The notes below the pieces were generated by a model. It saw only the letters and a list, made by a program, of their open reading frames with translations, had not been told where the DNA came from and did no database searches. A stretch of DNA of 64,000 nucleotides, from contig NZ_CP016397.1 of assembly GCF_002240035.1 (NCBI RefSeq), forward strand, positions 2,870,001-2,934,000, written 5' to 3'. The stretch comes from Legionella clemsonensis. Lineage in GTDB: Bacteria > Pseudomonadota > Gammaproteobacteria > Legionellales > Legionellaceae. This document shows, one piece after another, positions 36,189 through 46,456 of this stretch; positions within the stretch are counted from its first letter, which is position 1; every line of letters begins with the position of its first letter. A program made the translations under genes and the position numbers.

Positions 36189-39025
36189 CTTGAACTGCGT
36201 CGTTTTTGGATAAGAAGTGGTTTTAAAAATTGCCCGGTGTATGACGCTTTTTGCTGCGCAACCTCTTCAGGAGTTCCAGTAGCAATAATTTGTCCTCCTT
36301 TGCTACCACCTTCAGGACCAAGATCAATAATCCAGTCGGCAGTTTTTATCACATCAAGATTATGCTCAATGATAATAATTGTATTTCCTTGTTCTCTTAA
36401 GCGGAAAAGCACATTAAGTAGTTGTTTAGTGTCATGAAAATGCAAGCCGGTAGTGGGCTCGTCAAGAATATAAAGTGTATTTCCGGTATCTCTTTTTGAT
36501 AATTCTCGAGCTAATTTGATACGCTGAGCCTCTCCCCCAGAAAGTGTCGTCGCACTTTGGCCCAAGCGAATATAAGCGAGTCCTACATCAATTAGCGTTT
36601 GGCATTTTCTGGCCACTACAGGAATAGCATCGAAAAAACTTCGTGCATCTTCCACCGTCATCTCCAACACTTCATGAATATTTTTGCCTTTATACTGAAT
36701 TTCCAACGTTTCACGGTTATAGCGCTTTCCTTTACAAACATCACACGCGACATATATATCGGGTAAGAAATGCATTTCCACTTTGATTAAACCATCCCCT
36801 TGACAAGCTTCACAGCGTCCGCCGCGAACATTGAAACTGAAGCGGCCTGGCTGATATCCTCGAGCGCGGGCTTCAGGTGTTCCTGAAAATAATTCACGAA
36901 TGGGTGTAAATAAACCGGTATACGTCGCTGGATTTGAGCGGGGTGTGCGACCAATTGGACTTTGGTCAATATCAATGACCTTATCACAATATTCCAAGCC
37001 CTTGATTTCTTTAACCGAACCTGGTGTTAAAAGGCTGGAGCGATTTAATCTATTAGCGGCGATAGGATAAAGGCTATCATTAATTAAACTTGACTTGCCA
37101 GAGCCAGAAACACCCGTCACACAGGTAATAATTCCCAAGGGGATAGTTACATCGACACTCTGCAAATTATTACACCGTACCCCCTTTAACTGTAGTAGCC
37201 GTTCTTTATTTATGGGAAAACGATGCTCAGGAACAGGAATCGCTTGAGTGCCGGCCAGATATTGCCCGGTAAGCGATTGTTTATTTTCCATGATTTGTTC
37301 AGGTGTTCCTTGAGCAACAATTTGACCACCATGCACACCAGCCCCGGGTCCTATATCCAATACAAAATCAGCTGCTCGTATCGCATCTTCATCATGCTCT
37401 ACTACAATGACAGTATTGCCCAAATTGCGTAAATGCAATAAGGTTTTTAATAAACGCTCATTATCACGTTGATGTAGTCCAATGGATGGTTCATCCAAAA
37501 TATACATAACACCCACTAAACCTGAGCCAATTTGACTGGCTAAGCGAATGCGTTGTGCTTCCCCACCTGATAATGTTTCAGCACTACGCGACAGTGATAG
37601 ATAATCCAGCCCCACATTAACCAGGAAACCTAACCGCTCAACAATTTCTTTATTAATTTTGGCAGCAATTTCTCCTCGATAACCGGTTAACTCGAGCCCT
37701 TGAAAAAATGCATAAGCCTGTTCAATCGAGTAAGCAGTAATTTCTGGTAAGTTTTTATCAGCCACAAAAACATGTCTTGCTTCCTCGCGTAAACGCGCGC
37801 CCCCGCACAGTTCACAAGGTCGTGAGGAAAGGTATTTGGCCAACTCTTCGCGTACCATAGAAGAATCCGATTCCCGATAACGCCGTTGCATGTTAGGAAT
37901 GACACCCTCAAAGCTATGTCTTTTAGACATAAAGCCACCATTGGGACGCTGATAATGAAACTCTATTATTTCCTCACTACCATAAAGGATGGTAGTTTGA
38001 ATAGTCTCTGGCAGATCACAAAACGGTGTTTCTATATTAAAACCAAAATGCCTTGCCAATGATTCCAGCATGGGAAAATAATAAGTTGTTTTTTTATCCC
38101 AACCGCGAATAGCACCTTCCGCTAAACTTACAGTCGGTTCATGAATAACTCGTTCAGGATCAAAAAACTGATTGACGCCTAAACCATCGCAAGAGGGACA
38201 AGCACCCATGGGATTATTAAATGAAAAAAGCCTGGGCTCTAACTCACTTAGGCTATAACCACATTCGGAACATGCAAATTTTGAGGAAAAAGTCATTTCC
38301 TCAAATTCCTGATCCACAGGCGAAACGATTGCCAATCCATCTGCCAAATTTAAAGCATTTTCAAACGATTCACTTAAACGTTGTGCCAGGTCTTTGCGAA
38401 CTTTAAAACGATCTACAACCACTTCAATGGTATGCTTTTGCCTTAAACTAAGTTTTGGTGGCTCGTCCAACTCATAAATCTCACCGTCAATACGCGCCCG
38501 AACATAGCCTTGAGCCTGCAACTGTTGCAAGAGCTGTACATGCTCACCTTTACGTTCACGCACAATTGGAGCAAGAATCATTGCCTTTACGCCTTCAGGC
38601 AGTGCTAAAACTTGATCAACCATTTGACTGATGGTTTGTGCGTGTAAACTAATACTGTGTGTTGGACAACGCGGCTCACCCACACGCGCAAATAAGAGGC
38701 GCAAATAATCATATATCTCGGTAATCGTACCGACTGTTGAACGAGGATTATGTGATGTCGCTTTCTGTTCAATAGAAATTGCTGGTGATAATCCTTCAAT
38801 TGCATCCACTTCTGGTTTTTCCATCATGGATAGAAATTGACGGGCATAAGCAGACAAAGACTCAACATAACGACGTTGTCCCTCAGCATACAAAGTATCA
38901 AACGCTAATGATGATTTTCCCGAACCTGAAAGGCCTGTAATAACTGTTAATTGATCACGAGGAATTTTTACATCGATATTTTTTAAATTGTGAGTTTTTG
39001 CGCCGCGTATACTAATGTAATGCAT
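36176..39025 (-). CDS. uvrA: Excinuclease ABC subunit UvrA
   Basis: UvrA is the damage-sensing ATPase of nucleotide excision repair. The protein has 949 residues from the Met at 39025 ([18 protein letters not shown]), which matches the family start; the open frame extends 9 codons upstream. Seen: [10 protein letters not shown] near residue 31 and [10 protein letters not shown] near residue 635, two LSGGEAQRI signatures, Walker B DEPSIGLH and DEPTTGLH, and paired CxxC zinc motifs ([28 protein letters not shown]). Length and layout are normal. It converges with the cytochrome gene. Confidence 0.98.
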   Translation of the reverse strand: MHYISIRGAKTHNLKNIDVKIPRDQLTVITGLSGSGKSSLAFDTLYAEGQRRYVESLSAYARQFLSMMEKPEVDAIEGLSPAISIEQKATSHNPRSTVGTITEIYDYLRLLFARVGEPRCPTHSISLHAQTISQMVDQVLALPEGVKAMILAPIVRERKGEHVQLLQQLQAQGYVRARIDGEIYELDEPPKLSLRQKHTIEVVVDRFKVRKDLAQRLSESFENALNLADGLAIVSPVDQEFEEMTFSSKFACSECGYSLSELEPRLFSFNNPMGACPSCDGLGVNQFFDPERVIHEPTVSLAEGAIRGWDKKTTYYFPMLESLARHFGFNIETPFCDLPETIQTTILYGSEEIIEFHYQRPNGGFMSKRHSFEGVIPNMQRRYRESDSSMVREELAKYLSSRPCELCGGARLREEARHVFVADKNLPEITAYSIEQAYAFFQGLELTGYRGEIAAKINKEIVERLGFLVNVGLDYLSLSRSAETLSGGEAQRIRLASQIGSGLVGVMYILDEPSIGLHQRDNERLLKTLLHLRNLGNTVIVVEHDEDAIRAADFVLDIGPGAGVHGGQIVAQGTPEQIMENKQSLTGQYLAGTQAIPVPEHRFPINKERLLQLKGVRCNNLQSVDVTIPLGIITCVTGVSGSGKSSLINDSLYPIAANRLNRSSLLTPGSVKEIKGLEYCDKVIDIDQSPIGRTPRSNPATYTGLFTPIRELFSGTPEARARGYQPGRFSFNVRGGRCEACQGDGLIKVEMHFLPDIYVACDVCKGKRYNRETLEIQYKGKNIHEVLEMTVEDARSFFDAIPVVARKCQTLIDVGLAYIRLGQSATTLSGGEAQRIKLARELSKRDTGNTLYILDEPTTGLHFHDTKQLLNVLFRLREQGNTIIIIEHNLDVIKTADWIIDLGPEGGSKGGQIIATGTPEEVAQQKASYTGQFLKPLLIQKRRSSRRVI

Positions 39026-39139
39026 GGGACATGTTGGTTTAAAAAAAAACAAATTATAGCTCTGCTATACTTTTTAAACAAATAATTTTGCGATTAGTAG
39101 TTTAGAATAAAAATCCGGGCATGAATATAAGGAAATATC

Positions 39140-39580
39140 ATGAGGTACGAGCGACTAATCCTTTTAATCTTTATTTATTTTTTTATCCCCTCTACCCATT
39201 ATGGCAATGACATTGATTATGACGTTAAAAGTTGGACCCAAGAAACCCTAATGGCCACGTTATCTATCAACTACACTGAAACTCCAGCTGATTTTGCGAA
39301 CTTACAAAGGCGCTATACGGTCAATGCCTGGTCTGCATTACACAATTTTTTTAACAAAGAAATTAATGAAATAAGAGAGAAACATTTCACTACACACCCT
39401 TCTCCTTTAACACCCCCTATCATTGTTGAGAAAGGGGTGACTTCCGGGATTGCTTATTGGCGGGTTAATCAATCATTTATGATTTCCGAAATGAATTCCA
39501 GATTAGATTTTTCTCTTATTGTCATAAGAGCAAATAACCCACCCTTTATCATTCAAAGTGTTAATGTAGTACGACATTAA
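39140..39580 (+). CDS. Secreted protein resembling IcmL/DotI
   Basis: This 146-residue protein has a hydrophobic N-terminus (about 6-19) and then a domain whose pattern recalls the periplasmic IcmL/DotI domain of type IVB secretion systems: an early Trp-x-x-x-x-Leu stretch, SINYTETPADF, a central WSALHNFF, VEKGVTSGIAYWRV and a late strand ending VNVV. It lacks the longer N-terminal part of IcmL. A ribosome site AAGGAAA precedes the ATG. I judge it an IcmL-like paralogue, not IcmL itself. It is divergent from uvrA. Confidence 0.55.
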   Translation: MRYERLILLIFIYFFIPSTHYGNDIDYDVKSWTQETLMATLSINYTETPADFANLQRRYTVNAWSALHNFFNKEINEIREKHFTTHPSPLTPPIIVEKGVTSGIAYWRVNQSFMISEMNSRLDFSLIVIRANNPPFIIQSVNVVRH

Positions 39581-39915
39581 CTAGAATAGGATAAACCTGT
39601 TGTTTCTGGTACTTCATCCTCCATTTGCCTTTCATGCACGATAAGTGTTTTTTCTGGCTCACCAGGACTAATAGTCGCACACTTTAAATCCCCTTGCTCA
39701 TAAAAATTAAAAAACCAATAACCATCTATTTCCTCATGATTGGAAACAGTAAAAACGAGTTCTCCTAAAAGAGGATATTTTTCTGGAAAATTCTTTTGGC
39801 GTTCTGTCGCATAGCACAATAAAGCCAGCTCAATGCGTTGCTCTATTTGTCGACGGCTATACTCTTTTGATTTAAAAGTCCAGGCACTAGGGAAATATTT
39901 AACGGTTACTATCAT
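39577..39915 (-). CDS. Hypothetical protein, 112 aa
   Basis: I do not recognise it. It is a small soluble-looking protein with a Tyr/Phe-rich middle (GYWFFNFYEQGDL) and an acidic tail. No signal, membrane or catalytic motif is seen. Its stop overlaps that of the convergent IcmL-like gene by 4 bases (TTAA). The ribosome site is weak. Confidence 0.55.
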   Translation of the reverse strand: MIVTVKYFPSAWTFKSKEYSRRQIEQRIELALLCYATERQKNFPEKYPLLGELVFTVSNHEEIDGYWFFNFYEQGDLKCATISPGEPEKTLIVHERQMEDEVPETTGLSYSS

Positions 39916-39980
39916 GTATGTCTCTAACTAAACAAGGAGAAAAATAATAATCACCACGACTCAAAAAGTAAATATTAATC

Positions 39981-40197
39981 CAGGGCAAACCAGAGTGAGG
40001 ATCATATTATTTTGAATTAATTTCACACGATTATCTTGCACAAATTATCACCACCTGAGCAAAGCGAAGGATCCCCAGCAGATAAAATCCCACTCTTTGA
40101 GTGATCTTCTGCAAGTCGAACCACATCTATATTGAGTCTTCGCTTTGCTCAGGATAGCGCCTTGTTTATAATTTAGATAAAGTATGATTTTGTCCTG
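39981..40197 (+). mobile_element. Miniature inverted-repeat element, copy 2
   Basis: This 217-bp stretch follows the copy at 22424 closely: the left end CAGGGCAAA, the stretch ATTTTGAATTAATTTCACAC, ATTATCTTGCACAAATTA, CCTGAGCAAAGCGAAGGATC, AGATAAAATCC, the right arm CTTCGCTTTGCTCAGGA and the right end ATGATTTTGTCCTG. It has lost the doubled unit and gained a small insert near the left end. I saw no target duplication. The rest of the gap (40198-40465) shows no gene; a 7-bp hairpin (GAGAGCA/TGCTCTC) lies near 40295. Confidence 0.75.
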
Positions 40198-40465
40198 TAG
40201 CATCTAATAGCAAATGCCTACATTTCCACCTTTAAACGCGAAATCTAGCATCGCTATTGATAAAAGATGGCATGAATGCTTGAAAATTTATACAGAGAGC
40301 AGAAAAAAAGCCTTTTGCTCTCGAATTAGAGGCCTCTACTCTGATATTTTATCTCTTATTATTGACTGATTAAGAATAGCTTCTTGAATTGTTCAATAGG
40401 ACATTTTTCCCAAATTTTATAGGCTTATAGAACCTTAAAATTTTGTAAATTCCTCCCAAAAGTCC

Positions 40466-40493
40466 TTGGTAGACGGGATTAAAATGGTATACT
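40466..40493 (+). promoter_or_regulatory. Predicted promoter of the BON-domain operon
   Basis: TTGGTA and TATACT are 16 bases apart, with TG one base before the -10. The BON gene start at 40523 lies 30 bases on. This argues that the open frame upstream of 40523 is not translated. Confidence 0.6.
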
Positions 40494-40522
40494 CTTCTCA
40501 TAATTTTTTAACGGAACCTGGC

Positions 40523-41080
40523 ATGCAAGCAATACTGAAATTGGTGGTGAGCCTTGTACTTGTTATTGGGGTTGCCATTGCACACGCTGAGAATAATTTA
40601 AAAGAGTTTGAGCAAGAACTTAGTGACTCGGTTATTACCACAAAAATTACTGCCAAATTTACCAAAAATCGTAATTTAAATCCCTTGAAAATTTATGTGT
40701 CTACTGAAGATGGTGTTGTAACTTTACGCGGCCATGTTAAAAATCGCCAAGCCTTTGTTGATGCCCTGCGACTGGCAAAAATGACAAAGGGAGTTAAAGA
40801 AGTAGACTCTGATGAGTTGGTGATTAAACAAGTAAATACTGCTTTTACTGATGCTTATATTACAGCCAAAGTTGAAGCGGCAGTTTTGAAGGCAAAAGTA
40901 TTTGATGATGAGTCCATCCCTTTGGTCGGAATTAATGCAAGCACGACCAATGGTACAGTCACATTATCAGGGCGCCTGCAACAAGAAAAAGCTATTAGCG
41001 CTATTATAAAAAGGGTGGCAGCCGTACGTGGTGTTAAGAAGATTATTTCAAAACTGCAAATCGACAAGGAAGCCTCATGA
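40523..41080 (+). CDS. Periplasmic BON-domain protein (OsmY-like)
   Basis: The 185-residue protein has a signal peptide (about 1-20, ending AIAHA-E) and two BON domains (about 34-96 and 106-170), each with the pattern DxxITxKI... followed by VxVTTxxGxVTLxGxV and a conserved VKKI/VKEV turn. OsmY-type proteins are envelope stress factors that bind phospholipids. It overlaps the next gene by 4 bases (ATGA). Confidence 0.88.
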   Translation: MQAILKLVVSLVLVIGVAIAHAENNLKEFEQELSDSVITTKITAKFTKNRNLNPLKIYVSTEDGVVTLRGHVKNRQAFVDALRLAKMTKGVKEVDSDELVIKQVNTAFTDAYITAKVEAAVLKAKVFDDESIPLVGINASTTNGTVTLSGRLQQEKAISAIIKRVAAVRGVKKIISKLQIDKEAS

Positions 41081-41547
41081 AAACTCTTACCCGGTTTAAG
41101 CTTTTTCTTCTGACATTTGGACGCTTTAAAGTTCCTTTAATTGGTCATCTTAAGCCTAAGCTCATTAAACTGAATGCGCAGGAAATTGTTGTTAAATTAC
41201 CCTTAACTCGCCGCAGTAAAAACCATTTGAATTCGATGTATTTTGGAGCGCTAGCCGTTGGTGCTGATTTGGCAGGAGGGATGCACAGTTTCTACCATGC
41301 CAATCAGGCAAAGGTTAAAGCTTCTGTTGTTTTTAAATCTTTTCAAGCCCAATTTTTACGTCGACCTGAAACTGATGTTTACTTTGTTTGCTCTCAAGGT
41401 GATACTGTCAAAGCAATGATTGACGAATCTAAAGCGACACAGCAACGGGTTAATCAACCCATAGAAATTAAAGCCTTTATTAATTATCCAGACAGTCCTG
41501 AAGAAGTTGCCAATTTTATTCTTGAATTATCAGTAAAAATTGTTTAG
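41077..41547 (+). CDS. DUF4442 hotdog-fold protein
   Basis: This 156-residue protein has the pattern NHLNSMYFGALAVGADLAGG, which matches DUF4442, a hotdog (thioesterase-like) family. No signal peptide is seen. A role with acyl-CoA or acyl carriers is likely from the fold but not shown. It is translationally coupled to the BON gene (ATGA overlap). Confidence 0.75.
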   Translation: MKTLTRFKLFLLTFGRFKVPLIGHLKPKLIKLNAQEIVVKLPLTRRSKNHLNSMYFGALAVGADLAGGMHSFYHANQAKVKASVVFKSFQAQFLRRPETDVYFVCSQGDTVKAMIDESKATQQRVNQPIEIKAFINYPDSPEEVANFILELSVKIV

Positions 41548-41589
41548 TCGGGAATTAGCGCAACCTCTTTCATTTATGATGCATTGGAT

Positions 41590-41619
41590 TTGCAATTTTT
41601 ATTGAATTATCAATACAAT
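41590..41619 (+). promoter_or_regulatory. Predicted promoter of the GT87-like gene
   Basis: TTGCAA and TACAAT are separated by 18 bases, 28 bases before the ATG of the next gene. It was found by eye. Confidence 0.45.
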
Positions 41620-41647
41620 GAAATTCTGGTGACAATCAAGCTACCCA

Positions 41648-42955
41648 ATGAATTTAGCCTCTTGGCAGCGCGCGGCATTTTTATTTCTCCTAGCTAGCTA
41701 TGGCGTGCTTTTTTATTTTATTCTCACGTTCCAACAAGGAATAGATTTTGCCTCCTTTTATTCCTCCGCCCAAATGTTAATCACAGGGAATAATCCTTAT
41801 CAAACCTTGGTAGCCCACTATCTACCCGTAGTAAAAAAACTTGCCTGCAATTTAAATCCTCCCTTTGTATTGATGTTATTTAGTCCTCTGGCCAAGCTGA
41901 ATTATCATTCAGCCCTTGCTATTTGGTGGATCATCTCTCTGATATTATCACTGATTGCTGCTCGACTTGTCTTCAAACATGCTTTTTCTGTCCACTTTTA
42001 TCAACAAAATTGGCCCAATCTTTATCTCCTTTACCTGGCTTTTTTTGGCATTTTAATGGATAGAGCGATTACGCAACTTGGTGCTCTGTTAGTATTTTGT
42101 ATTATTCTTGGTTATCACTTTTATTCTAAAAAAAAGGATTATTTGGCAGGGGCACTATGGGGATTTGTTATTGCTCTTAAATTCTTCCCTGCCTTATTAT
42201 TTTTCTACGTTTGCTTGCAAAAACGCTACCAGGCCTTTGCGATAATGCTGAGTGTGGCTTTGCTCTTGTCTCTTCTTCCTCTTATGGTGTACGGTACACA
42301 GATTTATAAAGATTATCTGGCAATGATGCCTCAAGTTCAATGGTATGGTGATAATTGGAATGCTTCTGTTTATGGCTATCTTTTCCGTATTTTTGTTGAC
42401 GTTCACGATAAAACGCAAAGTCGTTTATATGTAAGTATTTTTTACGGGATTTTATTTATTGTCTTTTTTTTATGGTATTTAAAAAAAGCCAGTAACCTGC
42501 TAACACCCTCAAGCGACAAACAATTCTTCGCATTAACTTTGGCGATGATGTTATTATTAAGTCCATTTGGTTGGCTCTACTATTTTTCTTTGCTTATTTT
42601 TCCACTGGCTTTAACCTGGGAAGCTATTTTTTTGTACGGCAATAGTCTCAAGCCAAAAATTTTATGGCTCTTAAGTCTATTTTTACTTAATTTTCCTATT
42701 GATTATCTTTCCAGTAAAAAAATGACGGAGTTATTAAATAAATTTTTAATTTATTCGTTCTATTTTTACGGTTTACTCCTCCTCATCTATCTCTTGTCTC
42801 GCCCACAAATACATTTTACACGCTCCCATCCTGCTCCAATAAGTGCCAGATATTATCCGGTAATTATTATTATTTTTGCCTTTGGTTTTTTAATTCCACT
42901 TTTAAGCTTTATAGAGCGACTCTTTGATATTCCCTTCATAAAAATAAGCCACTGA
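41648..42955 (+). CDS. Membrane glycosyltransferase of the GT87/DUF2029 type
   Basis: The 435-residue protein has about ten hydrophobic segments and the early motif FASFYSSAQMLITGNNPYQ (acidic/polar loop after the first helix), then NPPFVLMLFSPLAKL, the pattern of polyprenyl-phosphate-mannose-dependent mannosyltransferases (GT87, DUF2029). Acceptor and sugar are unknown. Its promoter is separate from that of the next operon. Confidence 0.8.
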   Translation: MNLASWQRAAFLFLLASYGVLFYFILTFQQGIDFASFYSSAQMLITGNNPYQTLVAHYLPVVKKLACNLNPPFVLMLFSPLAKLNYHSALAIWWIISLILSLIAARLVFKHAFSVHFYQQNWPNLYLLYLAFFGILMDRAITQLGALLVFCIILGYHFYSKKKDYLAGALWGFVIALKFFPALLFFYVCLQKRYQAFAIMLSVALLLSLLPLMVYGTQIYKDYLAMMPQVQWYGDNWNASVYGYLFRIFVDVHDKTQSRLYVSIFYGILFIVFFLWYLKKASNLLTPSSDKQFFALTLAMMLLLSPFGWLYYFSLLIFPLALTWEAIFLYGNSLKPKILWLLSLFLLNFPIDYLSSKKMTELLNKFLIYSFYFYGLLLLIYLLSRPQIHFTRSHPAPISARYYPVIIIIFAFGFLIPLLSFIERLFDIPFIKISH

Positions 42956-42994
42956 AACTAAAAAATTTTTATTTTTTCCTTCATAAAAGGGTAA

Positions 42995-43023
42995 TTGACA
43001 AATGACTATCCGAAGTCTAACGT
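42995..43023 (+). promoter_or_regulatory. Predicted promoter of the amidoligase operon
   Basis: A perfect -35 TTGACA is followed after 17 bases by TAACGT. The C39-like gene starts 43 bases later. The -10 is not ideal. Confidence 0.5.
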
Positions 43024-43065
43024 TAACCCATAAAGGGATTAATAGTTTGTTGAACTTGGCCAAGA

Positions 43066-43785
43066 ATGATTGATCTGACGATACATACACAACCTGATGA
43101 TGAAACATGCGGCCCCACCAGCCTACATGCAATTTATCGTTACTATGGTCTAAGTCTTGATTTGTCAGAAGTCATTAAAAATGTGGAGCGCTCTCTTTCA
43201 GGAGGTACCTTAGCTCCTATGTTAGGTAAACATGCACTTCTACATGGATTCCAAGTGACAATTTATATCAATAATCTCAATCTTTTTGACCCCACATGGT
43301 TTGATTTCGAACAAGGAAAGGCCTGCCAGGATCTATTGAAAATTAAGCTAAATGCACAAATGAAATATAAAAAAACAAAAGCAATTTTACAGGCAAGTCA
43401 AGCTTATCTTGATTATCTTGCACTTGGTGGTGAGGTGCGTTTTCGCACTCTGAGTGTCCAGTTGTTGAAAGATTATTTTTCGCAAAAAATTCCTATTCTC
43501 ACAGGTTTAAGTGCTACTTACCTCTACCGTAGTTCCCGTGAGCGTTATATAAAGGGTGAAGCAATTTACGATGATATTCGTGGTGAGCCTTGTGGACATT
43601 TTGTTGTTTTATGCGGTTATGATGACAAAAAACGACTTGTCGTTGTCGCTGATCCGCACCGGGAAAATCCTATTTCCCAAGACAATTATTATAAAGTAAG
43701 TAGTAATCGTTTAATTAACGCTATCATGGTAGGTGTTCTGACCTATGATGCTAATTTAATAATAATTCAACCAAAGAGTGATTAA
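43066..43785 (+). CDS. Peptidase C39-like papain-fold protein
   Basis: The 239-residue protein starts with the C39-type segment TQPDDETCGPTSLHAI: oxyanion Gln9 and nucleophile Cys15. His178 (EPCGHFVVLCGYD) and Asp196 (VVADP) complete the triad. It has no ABC transporter part and no signal peptide, so it is a stand-alone C39-like cysteine peptidase or amidase. It is followed with no gap by the ATP-grasp gene. Its role in the operon may be to cleave or transfer the product of the ligases. Confidence 0.82.
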   Translation: MIDLTIHTQPDDETCGPTSLHAIYRYYGLSLDLSEVIKNVERSLSGGTLAPMLGKHALLHGFQVTIYINNLNLFDPTWFDFEQGKACQDLLKIKLNAQMKYKKTKAILQASQAYLDYLALGGEVRFRTLSVQLLKDYFSQKIPILTGLSATYLYRSSRERYIKGEAIYDDIRGEPCGHFVVLCGYDDKKRLVVVADPHRENPISQDNYYKVSSNRLINAIMVGVLTYDANLIIIQPKSD

Positions 43786-45240
43786 ATGGAAACATTAATC
43801 GTAACGGATGATCCTTCGGGGTGGAAATTTCTAGACTCCCTTGCTGCTATTGTCAAAGCTTCAGATTATTTGTCCAGTGAAAACTATTACCAGAGTAAAT
43901 CCATTCGTGTGCTTAATCTTTGTCAATCTTATAATCATCAGACCATCGGCTATTACGTGTCTTTGCTCGCTCATGCCCGTGACCATAAAGCCATTCCTTC
44001 TGTGCACAGCATTCAAGATGCTCTTAATGCGGAGTTATCCAAGTTTATTTCTCAGGATGTCGATGAAGAAATTCAACACAGTTTACATGACATTAAAGGA
44101 GAGGAATTTGTTTTAAGCTTATATTTTGGACAAAACATGGCAAAATGTCATGCCAATCTTGCTAAAAAATTGCATGGTTTATTTCCCTTGCCACTAATGC
44201 GTTTCACGCTGGAAAAAAAGAAGCAATGGCGAATTAAAACACTTCAGGTTCTAGCATTAGCTGATGTTCCCGAACACCATAAAGCATTTATGCAGGAGGC
44301 GGCAAAAAATTATTTATCTAAAAAGCGCTTTCACCAATGGCGCAAAAAACAACGCTATCATGATCTAGCTATTTTAATTGATCCTGCTGAGCCCAACGCA
44401 CCTTCCAACAAAAAAGCCCTGGATACGTTTGCAACTACTGGAGAAGCGATGGGATTAAATGTTGATTTTATTGAAAAAAGCGACACCAAATCGCTTGCTG
44501 AATATGATGCTCTTTTTATTCGAGCGACTACTTCAGTTAATCATTACACTTATAGAATGGCAAGACGAGCAGCCCAAGAGAATTTGGTGGTTATTGATGA
44601 TCCCCAGTCCATTATAAAATGTAGCAACAAAGTTTATCTGGCTGAGCTAATGCGAAGTCATCAAATTTTAACGCCAGAAACTATTTTTATTAGCAAATAT
44701 GATAAAGAAATTCCAAACGTTGAATTTCCTTGCGTGTTAAAAAGACCTGACAGTGCCTTTTCGCACGGCGTCATTAAACTTGATAACAGTAAGGCGTTAC
44801 AAAAATCACTCACTCAATTTTTTAAAATCTCCGATTTAGTATTAGTGCAACCATTTATTCCCACAGAATATGACTGGCGCATTGGTATCCTGGATAATAA
44901 ACCAATTTTTGCCTGTCGCTATTATATGGCAAAAAATCACTGGCAAATTTATAACTGGGACGCTATTAAGGGAAAACGGGAAGGCGATACAGAGACTATT
45001 CCCTTACATGAAGTGCCGGAAGCCATCATTAAAACTGCTTTAAAATGCACGCGCTTAATTGGTGATGGCTTATACGGTGTGGATATTAAAAGCCAGGGTG
45101 ATAAACATTATGTTATCGAGGTCAACGACAATCCAAATATTGATTTTGGCATTGAAGATAAAATTTTAGGGGATTCACTTTATGAACTTGTTATGAGTGT
45201 TTTCTTGCAACGCATCCGCAGGAAACATGGCTATGTCTGA
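43786..45240 (+). CDS. RimK-like ATP-grasp amidoligase with N-terminal RLAN-type domain
   Basis: The 484-residue protein has an N-terminal domain of about 190 residues with YYVSLLAHARDHKAIPSV, like the RimK-like ATP-grasp N-terminal domain (PF14401), then an ATP-grasp with FPCVLKRPDSAFSHGVI, LVQPFIPTEYDWRIGIL and YVIEVNDNPNIDFGIED (metal-binding acidic and Asn residues). ATP-grasp enzymes of this kind join a carboxylate and an amine, often adding amino acids to a peptide. It starts right at the stop of the C39-like gene. The substrate is unknown. Confidence 0.85.
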   Translation: METLIVTDDPSGWKFLDSLAAIVKASDYLSSENYYQSKSIRVLNLCQSYNHQTIGYYVSLLAHARDHKAIPSVHSIQDALNAELSKFISQDVDEEIQHSLHDIKGEEFVLSLYFGQNMAKCHANLAKKLHGLFPLPLMRFTLEKKKQWRIKTLQVLALADVPEHHKAFMQEAAKNYLSKKRFHQWRKKQRYHDLAILIDPAEPNAPSNKKALDTFATTGEAMGLNVDFIEKSDTKSLAEYDALFIRATTSVNHYTYRMARRAAQENLVVIDDPQSIIKCSNKVYLAELMRSHQILTPETIFISKYDKEIPNVEFPCVLKRPDSAFSHGVIKLDNSKALQKSLTQFFKISDLVLVQPFIPTEYDWRIGILDNKPIFACRYYMAKNHWQIYNWDAIKGKREGDTETIPLHEVPEAIIKTALKCTRLIGDGLYGVDIKSQGDKHYVIEVNDNPNIDFGIEDKILGDSLYELVMSVFLQRIRRKHGYV

Positions 45241-46456
45241 TTATGCAATATTTTCAGTATTAGGCATTGAAATTGAATATATGCTCGTTGACTCTCAGTG
45301 CTTAAATATCCAACCTCAAAGTGATCTTATTCTTGAAGAATTGGCAGGAGAATTAGTCAACGAGGTGGCATTAGGAGACATTGCCATTAGCAATGAACTG
45401 GTACTTCATGTGCTGGAACTAAAAAATAATGGACCTAAACCACCTGATGCTTCTATTGTTCAACAATTCCAACGAGCCATTGACCACTTGCAACCCCACC
45501 TTGCTGCAAGAAATTTACAATTATTGCCAACAGGTGCTCATCCCTGGATGAATCCCTTACGAGAAACCAAGCGATGGCCCCATGGTAACAGGGACATCTA
45601 TCATCAATTTGATGCTATTTTTAATTGTCAGGGGCATGGCTGGGCCAATCTGCAAAGCATGCACGTTAATTTGCCCTTTGCCAATGATGGAGAATTTAGG
45701 CAATTACACAATGCAATTCGTTTATTGCTTCCTTTATTGCCTGCCTTGGCTGCGAGCACTCCTTTTTTAGAGGGCAAAAAAACCGGCTTAAACGATTCAC
45801 GCTTATACTTTTATGGAAAAAATCAACAAGCTATTCCATGTATCAGTGGCGATATTATTCCTGAGTTTATTGAAAGCGAACGACAGTATCGTGAACAAGT
45901 ACTGGCACCCATGTATCAAGCGATTAGTCCTTATGATCCGCAGGGAATTTTGCAACATGAATGGCTTAATTCCAGAGCGGCTATTCCAAAATTTGGATCC
46001 AAAGCCATTGAAATTCGCATTCTCGACTCCCAGGAATGTGTACAAGCAGATATAGCAATTGCCTTAGCGATTCATGCGATTTTAAAACATTGGCAAATGA
46101 CTTCATCGTATTATTTAGACAGACCCTGCGAAACCCAGCGCTTGCGAGCTGTTTACGATAAAACCATTAAGAATGGTTTGACTGTATGGATAGATGATGC
46201 AGAGTTAACCAAACAATGGCAATTGCCTCAACGTACCATGATTACCCGTACTATTTGGTCTAATTTGATTGAAAAAGTAAGCTCTACACTTGATAATTCT
46301 ACTCAGAAAACGCTGGAATTTATTTTAAGCCAGGGCAATCTAAGTGACCGCTTGCTAAATGCCTGTGGCAACGAAATTAATCAGTCAACCCTTACACGTA
46401 TTTACAGGCAGCTTTCCCACTGCTTAATGACTAATCAATTATTTAATCCAACATGA
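45233..46456 (+). CDS. GCS2-family carboxylate-amine ligase
   Basis: The protein has 407 residues. The start MSDYAIFSVLGIEIEYMLV shows the conserved glutamate-cysteine ligase type 2 metal site (GIEIEY). Later SMHVNLPFAND and IEIRILDSQE match GCS2. The family includes glutamate-cysteine ligases and carboxylate-amine ligases of unknown use. I took the ATG at 45233, which has AGGA 9 bases upstream and overlaps the ATP-grasp stop; an ATG two codons earlier is possible. It overlaps the next gene by 4 bases. Confidence 0.83.
   Translation: MSDYAIFSVLGIEIEYMLVDSQCLNIQPQSDLILEELAGELVNEVALGDIAISNELVLHVLELKNNGPKPPDASIVQQFQRAIDHLQPHLAARNLQLLPTGAHPWMNPLRETKRWPHGNRDIYHQFDAIFNCQGHGWANLQSMHVNLPFANDGEFRQLHNAIRLLLPLLPALAASTPFLEGKKTGLNDSRLYFYGKNQQAIPCISGDIIPEFIESERQYREQVLAPMYQAISPYDPQGILQHEWLNSRAAIPKFGSKAIEIRILDSQECVQADIAIALAIHAILKHWQMTSSYYLDRPCETQRLRAVYDKTIKNGLTVWIDDAELTKQWQLPQRTMITRTIWSNLIEKVSSTLDNSTQKTLEFILSQGNLSDRLLNACGNEINQSTLTRIYRQLSHCLMTNQLFNPT

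Noticed and set aside
40294-40324. Hairpin GAGAGCA/TGCTCTC in the gap before the BON gene as a terminator
   Set aside because: No T run follows it, and no gene upstream on either strand ends near it.
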